From Actinomycetota bacterium (GTDB lineage: Bacteria; Actinomycetota; Acidimicrobiia; Acidimicrobiales; MedAcidi-G1), in assembly GCA_902634555.1 (NCBI GenBank), contig CACPKO010000001.1:1-64000 (forward strand): a stretch of 64,000 bases of DNA, in the 5' to 3' direction. The translations under genes and the position numbers were made by a program. Position 1 is the first letter of the stretch; the number at the start of each line of letters is the position of its first letter. The notes under the pieces are model-generated. The model was not told the DNA's origin, searched no databases, and saw nothing but the letters and a program-made list of their open reading frames with translations. Positions 9,656 through 21,332 of this stretch are shown here, piece by piece.

Positions 9656-10810
9656 GTGGACCTATTTGAATACCAAGGAAAACAGTTTTTTTCTGAATAC
9701 GGACTGCCAGTGTCTGATGGAGAAATCACTTTTACTGTTGAAGAAGCAGTTGATGCAGCACAACGATTAGGAACACCAGTCATGGTTAAAGCCCAGGTAC
9801 ATACAGGCGGGAGAGGAAAAGCTGGTGGTGTCAAATATGCGGCAACAATCGAAGATGTGCGCGAACACGCTTCTAACATCTTCGGATTAAATATCAAAGA
9901 CCATGTTGTTAAAAGAATTTGGATTGAAAAGGCATCCGATATAGAAGAAGAATATTACGCCAGCTTCACTCTTGATAGATCAGCAAAAAAACATCTCGGG
10001 ATGCTTTCAGCCGAAGGCGGAGTTGAAATTGAAACAGTCGCCGAAGAAAATCCTGAAGCGATAGCAAAAGTTTGGATTGATCCAACTTCCGGTTTAACCA
10101 ATGAGCTAGCTGAAAGCTGGGTTCAGTCAGCCAACCTTCCTACACAAGCAGTGGAAGGAACCGTCAGGATACTCCTTGATCTCTATCAGTCATATGTAAA
10201 AGGAGACGCCGACCTGGTAGAAATTAATCCACTGATCCTTACATCGGCTGGGGATGTCCATGTTCTTGACGCAAAGGTCACTCTTGACGGAAATTCAATT
10301 TTTAGACATCCCGAATATGCAGAATTTGATAAAACACAAACTCGCGACGAGAGAGAAACAGCGGCACATGACCGAGGGCTCCAATACGTTGGCTTAGATG
10401 GGGCTGTGGGTGTAATTGCTAATGGCGCCGGACTAGCTATGGCGACAGTTGATGTAGTTAATCAAGTTGGCGGAGCAGCCGCTAATTTTCTTGATATCGG
10501 GGGCGGAGCAAACGCTGAAGTAATGGCAGGAGCTTTAGAAGTAATCAATAACGATCCAGAAGTTAAATCAATCTTCATAAATATTTTCGGAGGAATCACT
10601 CGAGGCGAAGAAGTAGCGAATGGGATCATTGAAGCCTTACAAAACGTTGATATAGAAGCCCCGATTGTTATCCGTCTTGATGGAACTAATGCTGATGAAG
10701 GAAAAAGCATTCTTCAACCACATTTATCCGAAACTCTATTAATGGCACCAACGATGTTGGACGCTGCACAACAAGCAGTTGACTTGGCACGAAAGGAGAA
10801 TGACAAATGA
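9656..10810 (+). CDS. sucC: Succinate-CoA ligase (ADP-forming) beta subunit, GTG start
   Basis: MDLFEYQGKQFFSEYGLPVSDG; VKAQVHTGGRGKAGGVKYA; FINIFGGITRGEEVANGI. Confidence 0.97.
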   Translation: MDLFEYQGKQFFSEYGLPVSDGEITFTVEEAVDAAQRLGTPVMVKAQVHTGGRGKAGGVKYAATIEDVREHASNIFGLNIKDHVVKRIWIEKASDIEEEYYASFTLDRSAKKHLGMLSAEGGVEIETVAEENPEAIAKVWIDPTSGLTNELAESWVQSANLPTQAVEGTVRILLDLYQSYVKGDADLVEINPLILTSAGDVHVLDAKVTLDGNSIFRHPEYAEFDKTQTRDERETAAHDRGLQYVGLDGAVGVIANGAGLAMATVDVVNQVGGAAANFLDIGGGANAEVMAGALEVINNDPEVKSIFINIFGGITRGEEVANGIIEALQNVDIEAPIVIRLDGTNADEGKSILQPHLSETLLMAPTMLDAAQQAVDLARKENDK

Positions 10811-11700
10811 GCATCTTCGTTGACGAAAACACAAAAGTCATTTATCAAGGTTTAACAGGAAGCCAAGGCCGCTACTACGGTCTTTTGAATCGCGACTATG
10901 GAACAAAAGTCGTTGCTGGCACCAATCCCAAAAAAGCCGGAGAAGACGTAGAAGGCATCCCTATCTACGCGAATATAAAAGAAGCAGTTGCAGCTACTGG
11001 CGCCACAGCATCATGCATATTTATACCGGCAGCCGGAGTGCAATCTGCAGTTATGGAAGCTGCGGAAGGAGGCATTGAATTCATCGTTGCTATCACGGAA
11101 GGTGTGCCAGCCCATGACGAAGCGTATTTTTACAATCATCTTCAAAACGAATTCCCACACGTTCAACTCCTTGGACCAAACTGTCCGGGAATTATTTCAC
11201 CCGGAAAATGCAACATTGGAATTACTGCCGGCCACATCGCTAAACCTGGTGGCCCAGTTGGGATCGTGAGCCGATCAGGGACACTTACCTACCAAGCGCT
11301 TTATGAATTAAAAGAAAAAGGAATTGGATGCACAACCTGTGTCGGTATAGGAGGAGATCCTGTCCCTGGAACTTCTTTTATTGACTGCCTTAAAGCATTT
11401 GAAGAAGATCCTGAGACTCAAGCCATCATGATGATTGGAGAAATTGGTGGCTCAGCAGAAGAAGAAGCAGCAGAATTTATTGCGAACAATATGACAAAAC
11501 CAGTATCTGCTTATGTGGCCGGAGTTACCGCTCCTCCTGGGAAAAAGATGGGCCACGCTGGAGCAATAGTTTCAGGAGGAAAAGGGACAGCACAAGCAAA
11601 AATGGATGCTTTAAGGGCAGCCAATGTGCGCGTAGGTCTCAACCCAACAGAAGCCGGCGAACACATGGTCGACATCATCGCTGAACTTACAAACAGCTAA
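10807..11700 (+). CDS. sucD: Succinate-CoA ligase alpha subunit
   Basis: KVIYQGLTGSQGRYYGLLNRDYGTKVVAGTNPKKAG; GLNPTEAGEHMVDII; 4-bp overlap with sucC. Confidence 0.97.
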   Translation: MSIFVDENTKVIYQGLTGSQGRYYGLLNRDYGTKVVAGTNPKKAGEDVEGIPIYANIKEAVAATGATASCIFIPAAGVQSAVMEAAEGGIEFIVAITEGVPAHDEAYFYNHLQNEFPHVQLLGPNCPGIISPGKCNIGITAGHIAKPGGPVGIVSRSGTLTYQALYELKEKGIGCTTCVGIGGDPVPGTSFIDCLKAFEEDPETQAIMMIGEIGGSAEEEAAEFIANNMTKPVSAYVAGVTAPPGKKMGHAGAIVSGGKGTAQAKMDALRAANVRVGLNPTEAGEHMVDIIAELTNS

Positions 11701-11738
11701 AGACCTCCTTACCAAATCTCGCTGCTACGGTCGCAACT

Positions 11739-12293
11739 ATGCGACTTGCTGTATTGGTTTCAGGAACAGGCTCCATATTGGAAGCTATAGCAAACTCTGA
11801 ACTATCAGTAGCCCTTGTTTTAGCAGACCGGCAATGTCCGGCATTAGAAAAAGCCCAAAGTCAAAACATTCCAACTGCTGTTTTGCCACGTGAATCTTTT
11901 GGTGCAGATTTTGATCGAATGGCATACACCGAACAACTCACTCAACTTTTAGAATCGGAAAATATAGACCTCATAGCCATGGCCGGATTTGGAACTATTT
12001 TGGAACAACCTATTTATGAGAGATTCAATCAAAGGATATTAAACACTCATCCATCGTTGCTTCCCGCTTTTCCTGGCTGGGATGCTGTACAGGACGCACT
12101 TAATCATGGAGTAAAAATTTCAGGATGCACTATCCATCTGGCTACGCTTGAAGTTGACTCTGGACCAATTTTAGCCCAAGAAGCAGTACCTGTATTTGAC
12201 GATGATGATGCAACCACTCTTCATGAGCGAATCAAAAAAATTGAAAAAAACCTTTACGTTGAAACTATTAAAAAAATAATCAAACAAAAATGA
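11739..12293 (+). CDS. purN: Phosphoribosylglycinamide formyltransferase
   Basis: RLAVLVSGTGSILEAI; AMAGFGTILEQPIYERFNQRILNTHPSLLPAFPG. Confidence 0.94.
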   Translation: MRLAVLVSGTGSILEAIANSELSVALVLADRQCPALEKAQSQNIPTAVLPRESFGADFDRMAYTEQLTQLLESENIDLIAMAGFGTILEQPIYERFNQRILNTHPSLLPAFPGWDAVQDALNHGVKISGCTIHLATLEVDSGPILAQEAVPVFDDDDATTLHERIKKIEKNLYVETIKKIIKQK

Positions 12294-13801
12294 GCCAAAT
12301 AAATTCCCCACGAGCATTGATATCTGTATATGACAAAACAGGCATCGTTGAATTCGCCAAAGCATTAGTTGATTTAGGGTGGGAAATTATTTCTAGCGGA
12401 GGAACAGCCCGGGAACTTTCAAAATCTGGTATTTCAGTAACAGAAGTAGCGGAAGTCACTCAAACTCCTGAAATGCTTGGAGGAAGAGTAAAGACTTTAC
12501 ATCCTCTTATTCACGGAGGAATTCTTGCTGACCGGTCTAATCCTGAACATCTAAAAGACTTACAAGACCGTGGGATTACTCCAATTGATCTAGTGGTATC
12601 AAATCTTTACCCATTCGCATCAAATCCAGGAACAGAACTTATTGATATTGGAGGACCCGCCATGGTCCGCGCTGCTGCTAAAAATAACGCTCATGTAGGG
12701 GTAGTTATTGACCCAACGGATTATGAGTCAATAACAGAAGAAATTAAATCAAGTGGGTCTCTTTGCGCTCAAACACGTCTCCATCTAGCCCAAAAAGCCT
12801 TCGAACATACAGCGGCATATGATGCGGCAATTAGCAACTGGCTTACTGAAGACAATGAGGAACTTCCAAATTCCTTACACATTGAATTTAAAAAAGCACA
12901 AACACTGCGCTACGGAGAAAATCCACACCAAACAGGGTCAAGATACCGAAACACCCAAAAATCAAGTTGGTGGGATAACGCAGTGATGCATGGAGGTAAA
13001 GAAATGTCCTACCTCAATGTTTATGACACGGATGCAGCATGGAGACTTGTTCACTCCTTAAGCGAAGAACCCGCCGCCGCCATCATCAAGCATGCAAACC
13101 CCTGCGGTGCCGCTATTAGCACTGACATAGCTTCTGCTTACCAGCTTGCATACGATTGCGACTCAATCTCAGCGTTTGGCGGAATCACAGCAGTAAACCG
13201 TGAAGTAACAAAAGATATGGCAGAACGTTTAACAGAGGTGTTCGCTGAAGTACTTATCGCACCAGGATTTACTGCTGAAGCATTAGAAATACTTTGTATG
13301 AAAAAAAATCTACGAATCCTAGAAGCTGAAAAACCAGAACGACCGGCATTTGAAATGCGAAGTATTGGGAACAGCCTTCTTGTCCAGACAAGTGATGTTG
13401 CGCAAACCAAGAGAGATGAATGGGAAGTAGTAACCACACGCGTGCCAACAGAAAACGAATGGAAAGACCTTGAATTCGCTTGGAAGATCGCCGCTCAAGT
13501 GACATCAAACACCATTGTTCTCACTAAAGATCTTCAGGCAGTCGGTATAGGAGCTGGCCAACAAAACCGGCGTGACGCCGGCCTGTTAGCAACAACAAAA
13601 GCTGACGGAAGGGCTTTAGGTGGCGCATGCGCTAGCGACGCCTTCTTCCCATTTCGAGACGGGCTTGATGCCGCAATTGAAGCCGGCGTTGCAGCCGTTA
13701 TTCAACCAGGCGGCTCTATCCGAGACGACGAAGTAATCGCCGCAGCTGAAGAAGCAGAAATCGCAATGATTTTTACGAACGAACGTCATTTCCGGCACTG
13801 A
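12290..13801 (+). CDS. purH: Bifunctional AICAR formyltransferase/IMP cyclohydrolase
   Basis: RALISVYDKTGIVEFAKALVDLGWEIISSGGTARELSKSGI; HANPCGAA; follows purN. Confidence 0.97.
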   Translation: MSQINSPRALISVYDKTGIVEFAKALVDLGWEIISSGGTARELSKSGISVTEVAEVTQTPEMLGGRVKTLHPLIHGGILADRSNPEHLKDLQDRGITPIDLVVSNLYPFASNPGTELIDIGGPAMVRAAAKNNAHVGVVIDPTDYESITEEIKSSGSLCAQTRLHLAQKAFEHTAAYDAAISNWLTEDNEELPNSLHIEFKKAQTLRYGENPHQTGSRYRNTQKSSWWDNAVMHGGKEMSYLNVYDTDAAWRLVHSLSEEPAAAIIKHANPCGAAISTDIASAYQLAYDCDSISAFGGITAVNREVTKDMAERLTEVFAEVLIAPGFTAEALEILCMKKNLRILEAEKPERPAFEMRSIGNSLLVQTSDVAQTKRDEWEVVTTRVPTENEWKDLEFAWKIAAQVTSNTIVLTKDLQAVGIGAGQQNRRDAGLLATTKADGRALGGACASDAFFPFRDGLDAAIEAGVAAVIQPGGSIRDDEVIAAAEEAEIAMIFTNERHFRH

Positions 13802-13833
13802 AACATGAAATAAGGCCGCTAGGGTGCCGAACC

Positions 13834-14697
13834 ATGACCGCACAATTATTGGCTGGTGGACCAGTCGCAGAAGTTGTTTTACAAGATGTACGATCTCGTG
13901 TTCAAACACTACAAAACTCTGGAATTACTCCTGGACTAGGAACAATCTTGGTTGGCGATGACGAAGCAAGCGCTGGATATGTCCGTAAAAAACACGAAAC
14001 ATGTGAAACAGTCGGAATCAACTCATTTCATCATCAAGTTAAATCAACTGACCCTGCGAACGCTTTAATAGAAGCAGTTGAAGAATTCAATCACAATCCC
14101 GAAATCCACGGGTACATCATTCAACATCCTGTAGCAGATGGCTTCGACTTCAACGAAGCTCTTGCAATCATGGATCCAGATAAAGACGCCGATGGTCTTC
14201 ATCCAGTAAATCTAGGAAAACTTGTTCTCCAAGAACAAGGCCCAGTGCCGTGCACCCCCGCTGGCATCCAAGCAATGCTAATTCATTACGAAATTGAAGT
14301 ATCTGGACGCCATGTTGTTGTTATTGGAAGAGGACCCACACTAGGCAGACCACTATCCCTACTCCTTACAACCAAATCACCCGGGGGGAATGCGGCGGTG
14401 ACAGTAGTGCATTCCGCAGTAAAAAATATTCCTGCGATAACTCGTGAAGCAGATGTTCTTATCGCCGCAGTCGGAATACCCAGTTTCGTTACACCTGACA
14501 TGGTTAAGGAAGGCGCAGTAGTGATCAGCGGAGGTATCAGTTGGGAAGGAAAGAAACTGTTAGCAGATGTCGACGAATCAGTCGGAGAAGTCGCCTCCTG
14601 GATCACCCCACGTCTTGGTGGGGTCGGCCCAACGACTGTGGCCATGTTATTACGTAACACAGTTGAAGCTGCAGAAAAAACATTGATTAACTCATAG
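13834..14697 (+). CDS. folD: Bifunctional methylenetetrahydrofolate dehydrogenase/cyclohydrolase
   Basis: [66 protein letters not shown]. Confidence 0.96.
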   Translation: MTAQLLAGGPVAEVVLQDVRSRVQTLQNSGITPGLGTILVGDDEASAGYVRKKHETCETVGINSFHHQVKSTDPANALIEAVEEFNHNPEIHGYIIQHPVADGFDFNEALAIMDPDKDADGLHPVNLGKLVLQEQGPVPCTPAGIQAMLIHYEIEVSGRHVVVIGRGPTLGRPLSLLLTTKSPGGNAAVTVVHSAVKNIPAITREADVLIAAVGIPSFVTPDMVKEGAVVISGGISWEGKKLLADVDESVGEVASWITPRLGGVGPTTVAMLLRNTVEAAEKTLINS

Positions 14698-14735
14698 GTT
14701 CTCTAGACACCTATTTGACCGATAAGGTCAGAACT

Positions 14736-15932
14736 ATGTCGGGAAAAATAACAATGGGAGCAGACGGAAAACTCGTCGTTCCCGATAAACCACTTATTCC
14801 ATTCATTGAAGGTGACGGCACAGGAGTTGATATTTGGCCCGCTGCTCGACTTGTTTTAGATGCAGCGGCAGCAAAACATGGACACGAAGTCGAGTGGGTT
14901 GAAGTTTTAGCAGGTGAGAAAGCATATAACGAGACCGGCGACTGGCTACCAACTGAAACCATTGATTCTTTAAAAGAAAACCTAATTGGCATAAAAGGGC
15001 CGCTAACAACTCCAATTGGTGGCGGTTTTCGCAGCTTAAACGTAGCGATCCGCCAAATACTTGATCTTTATGTTTGCTTACGTCCAATCCGGTACTTTCA
15101 AGGTGTTCCATCACCAGTAAAACAACCCGAGTTAGTAAACATGGTCATTTTCCGTGAAAACACTGAAGATATTTATGCAGGCCTTGAAGTTGAAGCAATG
15201 ACATCAGATGCTAAGAAACTCCGTGAATTGCTTGAAGAGACCTTTGGCTGGGTAATTCGTGAAGACTCCGGAATAGGTATTAAACCAATTTCAAAAACTG
15301 GATCACAGAGACTCCAAAGAGCTGCTTTACAATATGCCGTTGCCCATGATCTTAAAAAGGTTCATTGGGTGCATAAAGGCAACATAATGAAATTCACTGA
15401 AGGTGCATTTCAGCGTTGGGGCTACGAACTTGTAAAAGAAGAGTTCTCAGATGTTGCAGTAAGTTGGGCTGACTGTGACGGAGACGCTGGAGACAAGATA
15501 CTTGTTCAAGATGTCATCGCTGACATTGCGTTACAACAAGTTTTAACTCGTCCTGCTGAATTCAATGTAGTTGCAACTATGAATCTAAATGGGGACTACT
15601 TATCTGATGCTCTAGCCGCGCAAGTAGGAGGAATAGGTATTGCTCCAGGAGGAAACATCAACTACATGACTGGCCATGGAATCTTTGAAGCAACTCATGG
15701 AACTGCCCCCAAATATGCCGGCCAAGACAAGGTGAATCCATCTTCAGTTCTGCTTTCCGGAGTGCTGATGTTTGAACATATCGGATGGAATGATGCCGCA
15801 AACGACATTGTTTCCGCAATGGAATCTGCTATCTCCGACAAAGTGGTCACATATGATTTTGCTCGATTAATGGATGGCGCGACTGAAGTAAAATGTTCAG
15901 AATTTGCTTCAGCAATCGTTGACCGTCTCTGA
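14736..15932 (+). CDS. icd: NADP-type isocitrate dehydrogenase (ORF track start is an upstream TTG at 14715)
   Basis: [79 protein letters not shown]. Confidence 0.95.
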   Translation: MSGKITMGADGKLVVPDKPLIPFIEGDGTGVDIWPAARLVLDAAAAKHGHEVEWVEVLAGEKAYNETGDWLPTETIDSLKENLIGIKGPLTTPIGGGFRSLNVAIRQILDLYVCLRPIRYFQGVPSPVKQPELVNMVIFRENTEDIYAGLEVEAMTSDAKKLRELLEETFGWVIREDSGIGIKPISKTGSQRLQRAALQYAVAHDLKKVHWVHKGNIMKFTEGAFQRWGYELVKEEFSDVAVSWADCDGDAGDKILVQDVIADIALQQVLTRPAEFNVVATMNLNGDYLSDALAAQVGGIGIAPGGNINYMTGHGIFEATHGTAPKYAGQDKVNPSSVLLSGVLMFEHIGWNDAANDIVSAMESAISDKVVTYDFARLMDGATEVKCSEFASAIVDRL

Positions 15933-15959
15933 TTAACGAACAGCAGACCTACTTCACCT

Positions 15960-17708
15960 ATGGACGGAGTCTTCCGAAGAGCAGCCAAGTTAGTAATACG
16001 CTCTTTCCGCTTACATCCAGTCCCGCACATTTTGGCGGCCATGGGCGCCAACATATTTTCTTTCGCAGTTGTCGGATTCACCGTAGTAATTGGACGTGTG
16101 ACCGATGAAGTGATTATCCCCGGTCTTGATCAAGAAGGAGTAAGCGGAAAAAGCGTCTTGATCGGAATGGGAGCAATTGGGATAGTTGGGCTCTCACGAG
16201 GCATGTCAATCATGATTCGACGATGGTTCAACATGATGGCTGTTGCTAGAACACAACGAACTTGGAGACAAAGTCTTACTTACCGTTACCTGTACGCACC
16301 AATGAAATTTCACTGGGAGTACCCAGCTGGAAAGCTTCTAGCTCACACCGACTCAGACGTCGAAGTCGCAACATCTATGCTGATGCCACTAGCTTTCGCC
16401 ATGTCAGTAGTAGTACTTATCGTTGTTTCGTTATTCAGCTTGCTTGTAGTGCATCCTCTCTTTGCATTAGTTGCTGTTTTACTATTTCCGTCGCTCACTT
16501 GGCTGACACGCTCAATGTCAAGTGGAATATCTGGTCCAGCAGCACAGGCACAAGAAGAGGTAGGAAAACTATCTTCTATAGCACACGAAAGTTTAGAAGG
16601 AGTTTTGGTCGTCAAAACTCTTGGAAGAGAACAAGATGAAGTTGACCGCTTTGAAAAAACGGCATCAGATTTAAAAGATCAAAGAATTAAAGTCGCTCGA
16701 GTTAGGTCAAATCATGCACCAGTAATTTTTGCTCTTCCACAATTAGGAAATTTAATCCTGCTCCTGTTAGGCGGATGGCTTTACAGCCAAGATGCAATAT
16801 CTCTCGGAGAGGTAGTAAGAGCGTTAGCCTTATTTTCTATTTTGGCTCTTCCCATGCAGATCTTAGGTTTCTTATTCACACAGATCCCTCAATCAGTCGT
16901 AGCGCAAGATCGTATTGATGGTGTATTAGAAACCGGCACAGAAAAGGAATTTCCTCAATCTGAAATTGAATCATCAGCTATTAAGTTCACAAACGTGTCG
17001 TTTAGTTATCCAGTTCCCGGACAAAACGATCATTTAGTACTGAATGACCTTTCAATAGATATCACTCCCGGAGAAACAGTAGCTTTAGTTGGTTCCACTG
17101 GTTCAGGTAAAAGCACATTAGTTTCACTACTTACTGGTCTCATGCCTACAACCAGCGGTGAGATTACATTAGGTGGCCACAACGTAAGTGATTTAGGACC
17201 TGAAGGCACTTCAACAGTAATTGCACCGGTGCTGCAAGAAACCTTTTTATTCGCAGACACACTCAGAGAAAATCTTACATTTGGACGCCCAATACCTGAC
17301 GGAGAGATTAATCGTGTTCTCCAACTCGTAGAAGCCGACTCTTTCGTCTTTGAATTATCAACTGGTCTTGAAACGATTGTAGGAGAACGTGGGGTGACAT
17401 TATCTGGCGGACAACGACAACGATTAGCTATAGCAAGAGCCCTGCTGAGTCGCCCAAAAATATTGGTACTTGACGATGCCACCTCTGCTGTTGACCCCAC
17501 GATTGAAGCAGAGATTCTCAGTAACCTCCAAACAAACCCTGATCGAACTCTTATAGTCGTAGCTCACCGACTTGCCACCATTCGATTAGCTGACAGAGTT
17601 CTTTTTCTCAGCGGCGGAAAAATTGCAGCAGAAGGAACACATGACGAACTATTGTCCGTTCCTGAATACTCTGCGCTAGCACAAGCCTATGAACGGGCTG
17701 GATCATGA
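15960..17708 (+). CDS. ABC transporter permease/ATP-binding protein (exporter half, degenerate Walker B)
   Basis: N-terminal TMD; GSTGSGKSTLVSLL; LSGGQRQRLAIARALL; ILVLDDATSAVDP; VAHRLAT. Confidence 0.92.
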   Translation: MDGVFRRAAKLVIRSFRLHPVPHILAAMGANIFSFAVVGFTVVIGRVTDEVIIPGLDQEGVSGKSVLIGMGAIGIVGLSRGMSIMIRRWFNMMAVARTQRTWRQSLTYRYLYAPMKFHWEYPAGKLLAHTDSDVEVATSMLMPLAFAMSVVVLIVVSLFSLLVVHPLFALVAVLLFPSLTWLTRSMSSGISGPAAQAQEEVGKLSSIAHESLEGVLVVKTLGREQDEVDRFEKTASDLKDQRIKVARVRSNHAPVIFALPQLGNLILLLLGGWLYSQDAISLGEVVRALALFSILALPMQILGFLFTQIPQSVVAQDRIDGVLETGTEKEFPQSEIESSAIKFTNVSFSYPVPGQNDHLVLNDLSIDITPGETVALVGSTGSGKSTLVSLLTGLMPTTSGEITLGGHNVSDLGPEGTSTVIAPVLQETFLFADTLRENLTFGRPIPDGEINRVLQLVEADSFVFELSTGLETIVGERGVTLSGGQRQRLAIARALLSRPKILVLDDATSAVDPTIEAEILSNLQTNPDRTLIVVAHRLATIRLADRVLFLSGGKIAAEGTHDELLSVPEYSALAQAYERAGS

Positions 17709-19546
17709 CAGTACTTGACGGCAGCGATGTCATCGGGCCAGGGGATGAACCTGAACCGATGGCGCTTGTAGATATAGATGATGTTGGCGCTTTACAAGTT
17801 CTCCGACGCGGTGTAGCAGAATCACCAGAACTTAAAGAAGGTTTCTGGGGAACAGTTATCAGAGCCTTAGGAGTTGCGGGATCAAAACTGCTAGTCCCCG
17901 TAACTATCCAACTCATCATTGATAAAGGACTATCCGGTGATGAAGTAGACCTATCCAAAGTCGTAACTTTTGCTTCGCTATCCGCTCTCTTACTAATAGC
18001 CAGCATCTTTTTAGAACGAGCCACCTATTTTCGCCTTGGATGCATGGCAGAAAATGTTTTACGCGGATTACGTGTAAGAGTTTTTTCACATTTACACAAA
18101 CTTAGTTTGGCAGAGCATACGGCTTCAAAAAAAGGAGTCTTAACCGCACGCGTGACAAGCGACGTAGAAACACTCACTCGGTTTGCCCAGTGGGGAGCAA
18201 TCGCATGGGTAGTAGATAGTTTCCAAATTATTGCAGTACTCGCGCTCATGACCTACTACTCATGGGAACTCACATTGGTGACTCTTGCAGTTCATGTTCC
18301 CCTAATCCCAACTCTAAGAATCATGCAGTACCGCCAATTACGGGCATATGACGTGTTACGTACACGGGTATCAGAAACTCTTGGCTCAATCTCTGAAGCC
18401 GTGATGGGTATGACCATGATAAGAAGTTACGGCCAGCGAAAAGCTACTCGTGAACGCATCGATCAAGCTATTGATGATCAGTACAAACAACAAATGCGTG
18501 CCGCCCGCTATTTCTCTTTCATCATCCCAATGACAGACATATTTGGAGTAGTAGCAATTGCTTCCGTAGTCGGATCGGGCGTTTGGTGGGGTAGCTCATG
18601 GGATCTCACATCAGGCGAGCTAATTGCTTTCATTTTCTTAGTGAACTTACTTCTTTCTCCAATCACTCAACTCGGAGAAGTACTAGACCAAACACAAACT
18701 GCTTTAGCTGGCTGGTGGAAAATATTAAAAGTCATTGACACCCCGATAGAAATCCCTGATAAGAATTCCGGACCTGAAATACAAACTGGACCTCTCTCAG
18801 TAAAAGCAGAGGGTGTCGAATTTGCTTATCGAGAAGGAGATCGTGTTCTACACGGAATAAACGTTGAATTGCCAGCAGGATCGTCTGTCGCGATTGTGGG
18901 AGAGACTGGATCAGGTAAAACAACTTTTGCAAAACTTATCGCTCGGCTTGCAGACCCAACCGCCGGAAAACTTTTTGTTGGAGGAGTAGATCTGAAAGAA
19001 ATGGCATCACAGGATCGAAGATCAGCGATACGCATGGTTCCCCAAGACGGTTTCCTCTTTGACACTACAGTTGCCGAAAATATTCGTTATGGGCGACCAG
19101 AGGCTACATACAACGAAGTAGAAGAAGCGGTTCACTCTCTAGACCTTCAACCATGGATAGAAAGCCTCCCTGACGGTATTAACACTCTTGTCGGTGAGCG
19201 AGGAGAGTCTCTTTCTGTTGGTGAACGCCAATTAGTGGCACTGGTTCGAGCCCAACTCGCTGACCCAGGGTTACTGGTTCTTGATGAAGCCACTTCGTCC
19301 GTTGATCCTGAAACAGAAACAGTTCTAGAGCATGCTCTTGAACGCTTAGCTGAAGGAAGAACCACAATTAGTGTCGCTCACCGGCTTTCCACTGCTGAAA
19401 GATCCGACCTCGTTCTAGTCTTTGATCACGGAAACCTTGTAGAACAAGGACCCCATGATGAACTAAAAGAAAATGGTGGCGTTTACAACAAACTTTATGA
19501 CTCTTGGCTAGGTAACACACGAGAGAATTCTGATGGATCCAATTGA
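17705..19546 (+). CDS. ABC transporter permease/ATP-binding protein (partner half)
   Basis: TMD plus GETGSGKTTFAKLI; LSVGERQLVALVRAQL; LLVLDEATSSVDP; overlaps previous gene by 4 bp. Confidence 0.92.
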   Translation: MTVLDGSDVIGPGDEPEPMALVDIDDVGALQVLRRGVAESPELKEGFWGTVIRALGVAGSKLLVPVTIQLIIDKGLSGDEVDLSKVVTFASLSALLLIASIFLERATYFRLGCMAENVLRGLRVRVFSHLHKLSLAEHTASKKGVLTARVTSDVETLTRFAQWGAIAWVVDSFQIIAVLALMTYYSWELTLVTLAVHVPLIPTLRIMQYRQLRAYDVLRTRVSETLGSISEAVMGMTMIRSYGQRKATRERIDQAIDDQYKQQMRAARYFSFIIPMTDIFGVVAIASVVGSGVWWGSSWDLTSGELIAFIFLVNLLLSPITQLGEVLDQTQTALAGWWKILKVIDTPIEIPDKNSGPEIQTGPLSVKAEGVEFAYREGDRVLHGINVELPAGSSVAIVGETGSGKTTFAKLIARLADPTAGKLFVGGVDLKEMASQDRRSAIRMVPQDGFLFDTTVAENIRYGRPEATYNEVEEAVHSLDLQPWIESLPDGINTLVGERGESLSVGERQLVALVRAQLADPGLLVLDEATSSVDPETETVLEHALERLAEGRTTISVAHRLSTAERSDLVLVFDHGNLVEQGPHDELKENGGVYNKLYDSWLGNTRENSDGSN

Positions 19547-20267
19547 TCCCCTTGAAGGAAATCAGGCCCAAGTATGGGATCAGAAAATAGAGAATCTTTC
19601 ACCACCGAAAATTACTTGGCCACCGAGTGGCCATATCGTTCTCATATCGCCACATCCAGACGATGAACTACTCGCAGCCGGAGCAACTTTGGCTACGGCC
19701 TCTGACAAAAAAACACCGATAACGATTCTTGGCGTAACTAATGGAGAATTATCGCATCCCTATTTAAATGAATCCGAGCGACAAGAACTTGGAAAAAGAA
19801 GAGAACGCGAAACAATTTCTGCTTATCAAACAGCAGGAATCCAAGCAGAAAGAATCGCACTTTCAGCACCTGACGGCTTTGTGTCGCAACATATTAAAGA
19901 GATTCAAAAACAATTAGAACAAATTATTCAAAAAGATACGATTTGTATAACCCCCTGGGAAGGAGATGGTCACCCTGACCATCAAGCTTGCGCTCTGGCG
20001 GCAAAAGAAATTTGTTCCAAAAACAAAGTGCCACTGTTTGCTTCCCCAATTTGGTTATGGAATTGGGACAACCCTAAAGATCCAACCTTTCCTTTTTCAG
20101 AAGCGTTTTCTTTTCGATTTGATGCTGACATTATGCGTCGTAAGCAAGAAGGAATTAACTGTTACACCAGTCAGATTCAATCTGAAGATGGTTACCGACC
20201 AGTTTTACCGCCGACTTTTTTAGAACATTTTGAACGTCAAGTAGAAGTATTTCTTCCAGTTAGTTGA
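19533..20267 (+). CDS. PIG-L family deacetylase
   Basis: HIVLISPHPDDELLAAGATLA; GDGHPDHQACALAA. Confidence 0.88.
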   Translation: MDPIDPLEGNQAQVWDQKIENLSPPKITWPPSGHIVLISPHPDDELLAAGATLATASDKKTPITILGVTNGELSHPYLNESERQELGKRRERETISAYQTAGIQAERIALSAPDGFVSQHIKEIQKQLEQIIQKDTICITPWEGDGHPDHQACALAAKEICSKNKVPLFASPIWLWNWDNPKDPTFPFSEAFSFRFDADIMRRKQEGINCYTSQIQSEDGYRPVLPPTFLEHFERQVEVFLPVS

Positions 20268-20342
20268 AATGATTAAAAAAATCTCCGCAGTACGAGAAAA
20301 AACAATTACGATCAAAACGGTCAAGCAAATTAGGAGAACACC

Positions 20343-21332
20343 GTGAGCCTTAAACCAATTCGAGTTGCAGTTACCGGAGCTGCCGGTCAAATCGGATACA
20401 GCCTTGCCTTTCGCATAGCGAGCGGCCAATTATTAGGTCCAAACCAGCCAATAATTTTACAGATGCTAGAAATCCCACCAGCAATGGGAGGATTAGAGGG
20501 CGTAGCCATGGAACTAGACGATTGTGCTTTCCCTCTACTCGACTCAATGGTTTTAAGCGATGACCCAAACACAGCTTTTGATGGTGCCGAAGTCGCATTA
20601 TTAGTTGGCTCCCGTCCCCGAACAAAAGGAATGGAACGCCAAGACCTTCTCGAAGCAAATGGCGCCATTTTTACTGTGCAAGGGCAAGCATTGAACTCTC
20701 ATGCTGACGACGGGCTAAAAGTGCTTGTAGTAGGTAACCCTGCGAACACAAACTGTCTTATCGCCATGAATAACGCCCCTGATATTCCTAACAATCGGTT
20801 CACCGCCATGATGCGCCTCGATCACAATAGAGCACGTTCCCAAGCAGCTACAAAATTAGGTGTGGCCTCCAAAGAAATAACTCAAATGACTATTTGGGGA
20901 AACCACTCGGCTACACAGTACCCAGACTTGGTTCATGCGCACATAAATGGTGAATCAGTTTCTTCTGTAATAAACGATCAAAATTGGATTGAGAATGACT
21001 TCATTCCCACGGTTCAACAACGCGGTGCAGCAATCATTGAAGCCCGTGGAGCATCAAGTGCAGCTTCTGCAGCGAACGCAGCAATTGACCATGTCCATGA
21101 CTGGGCGCTGGGCACACCAACAAATGACTGGGTGTCCATGGGTGTCCCGTCAGACGGAAGTTACGGCGTTCCTGAAGGCTTAATATGCGGGTTTCCAACC
21201 ACTTGCGTTGATGGCGAATGGTCAATTGTTTCTGATCTTCAAATAGATGATTTTTCTAGATCTCGTATTGATGCTTCAGTAGCAGAATTAGCTGAAGAAA
21301 GAGACATGGTTCAACAACTCGGACTTATTTAA
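20343..21332 (+). CDS. mdh: Malate dehydrogenase
   Basis: [52 protein letters not shown]. Confidence 0.96.
   Translation: MSLKPIRVAVTGAAGQIGYSLAFRIASGQLLGPNQPIILQMLEIPPAMGGLEGVAMELDDCAFPLLDSMVLSDDPNTAFDGAEVALLVGSRPRTKGMERQDLLEANGAIFTVQGQALNSHADDGLKVLVVGNPANTNCLIAMNNAPDIPNNRFTAMMRLDHNRARSQAATKLGVASKEITQMTIWGNHSATQYPDLVHAHINGESVSSVINDQNWIENDFIPTVQQRGAAIIEARGASSAASAANAAIDHVHDWALGTPTNDWVSMGVPSDGSYGVPEGLICGFPTTCVDGEWSIVSDLQIDDFSRSRIDASVAELAEERDMVQQLGLI

Noticed and set aside
9543-9770. 75-aa + strand ORF overlapping the sucC start
   Set aside because: Out of frame with sucC; sucC has clear homology from its GTG at 9656.
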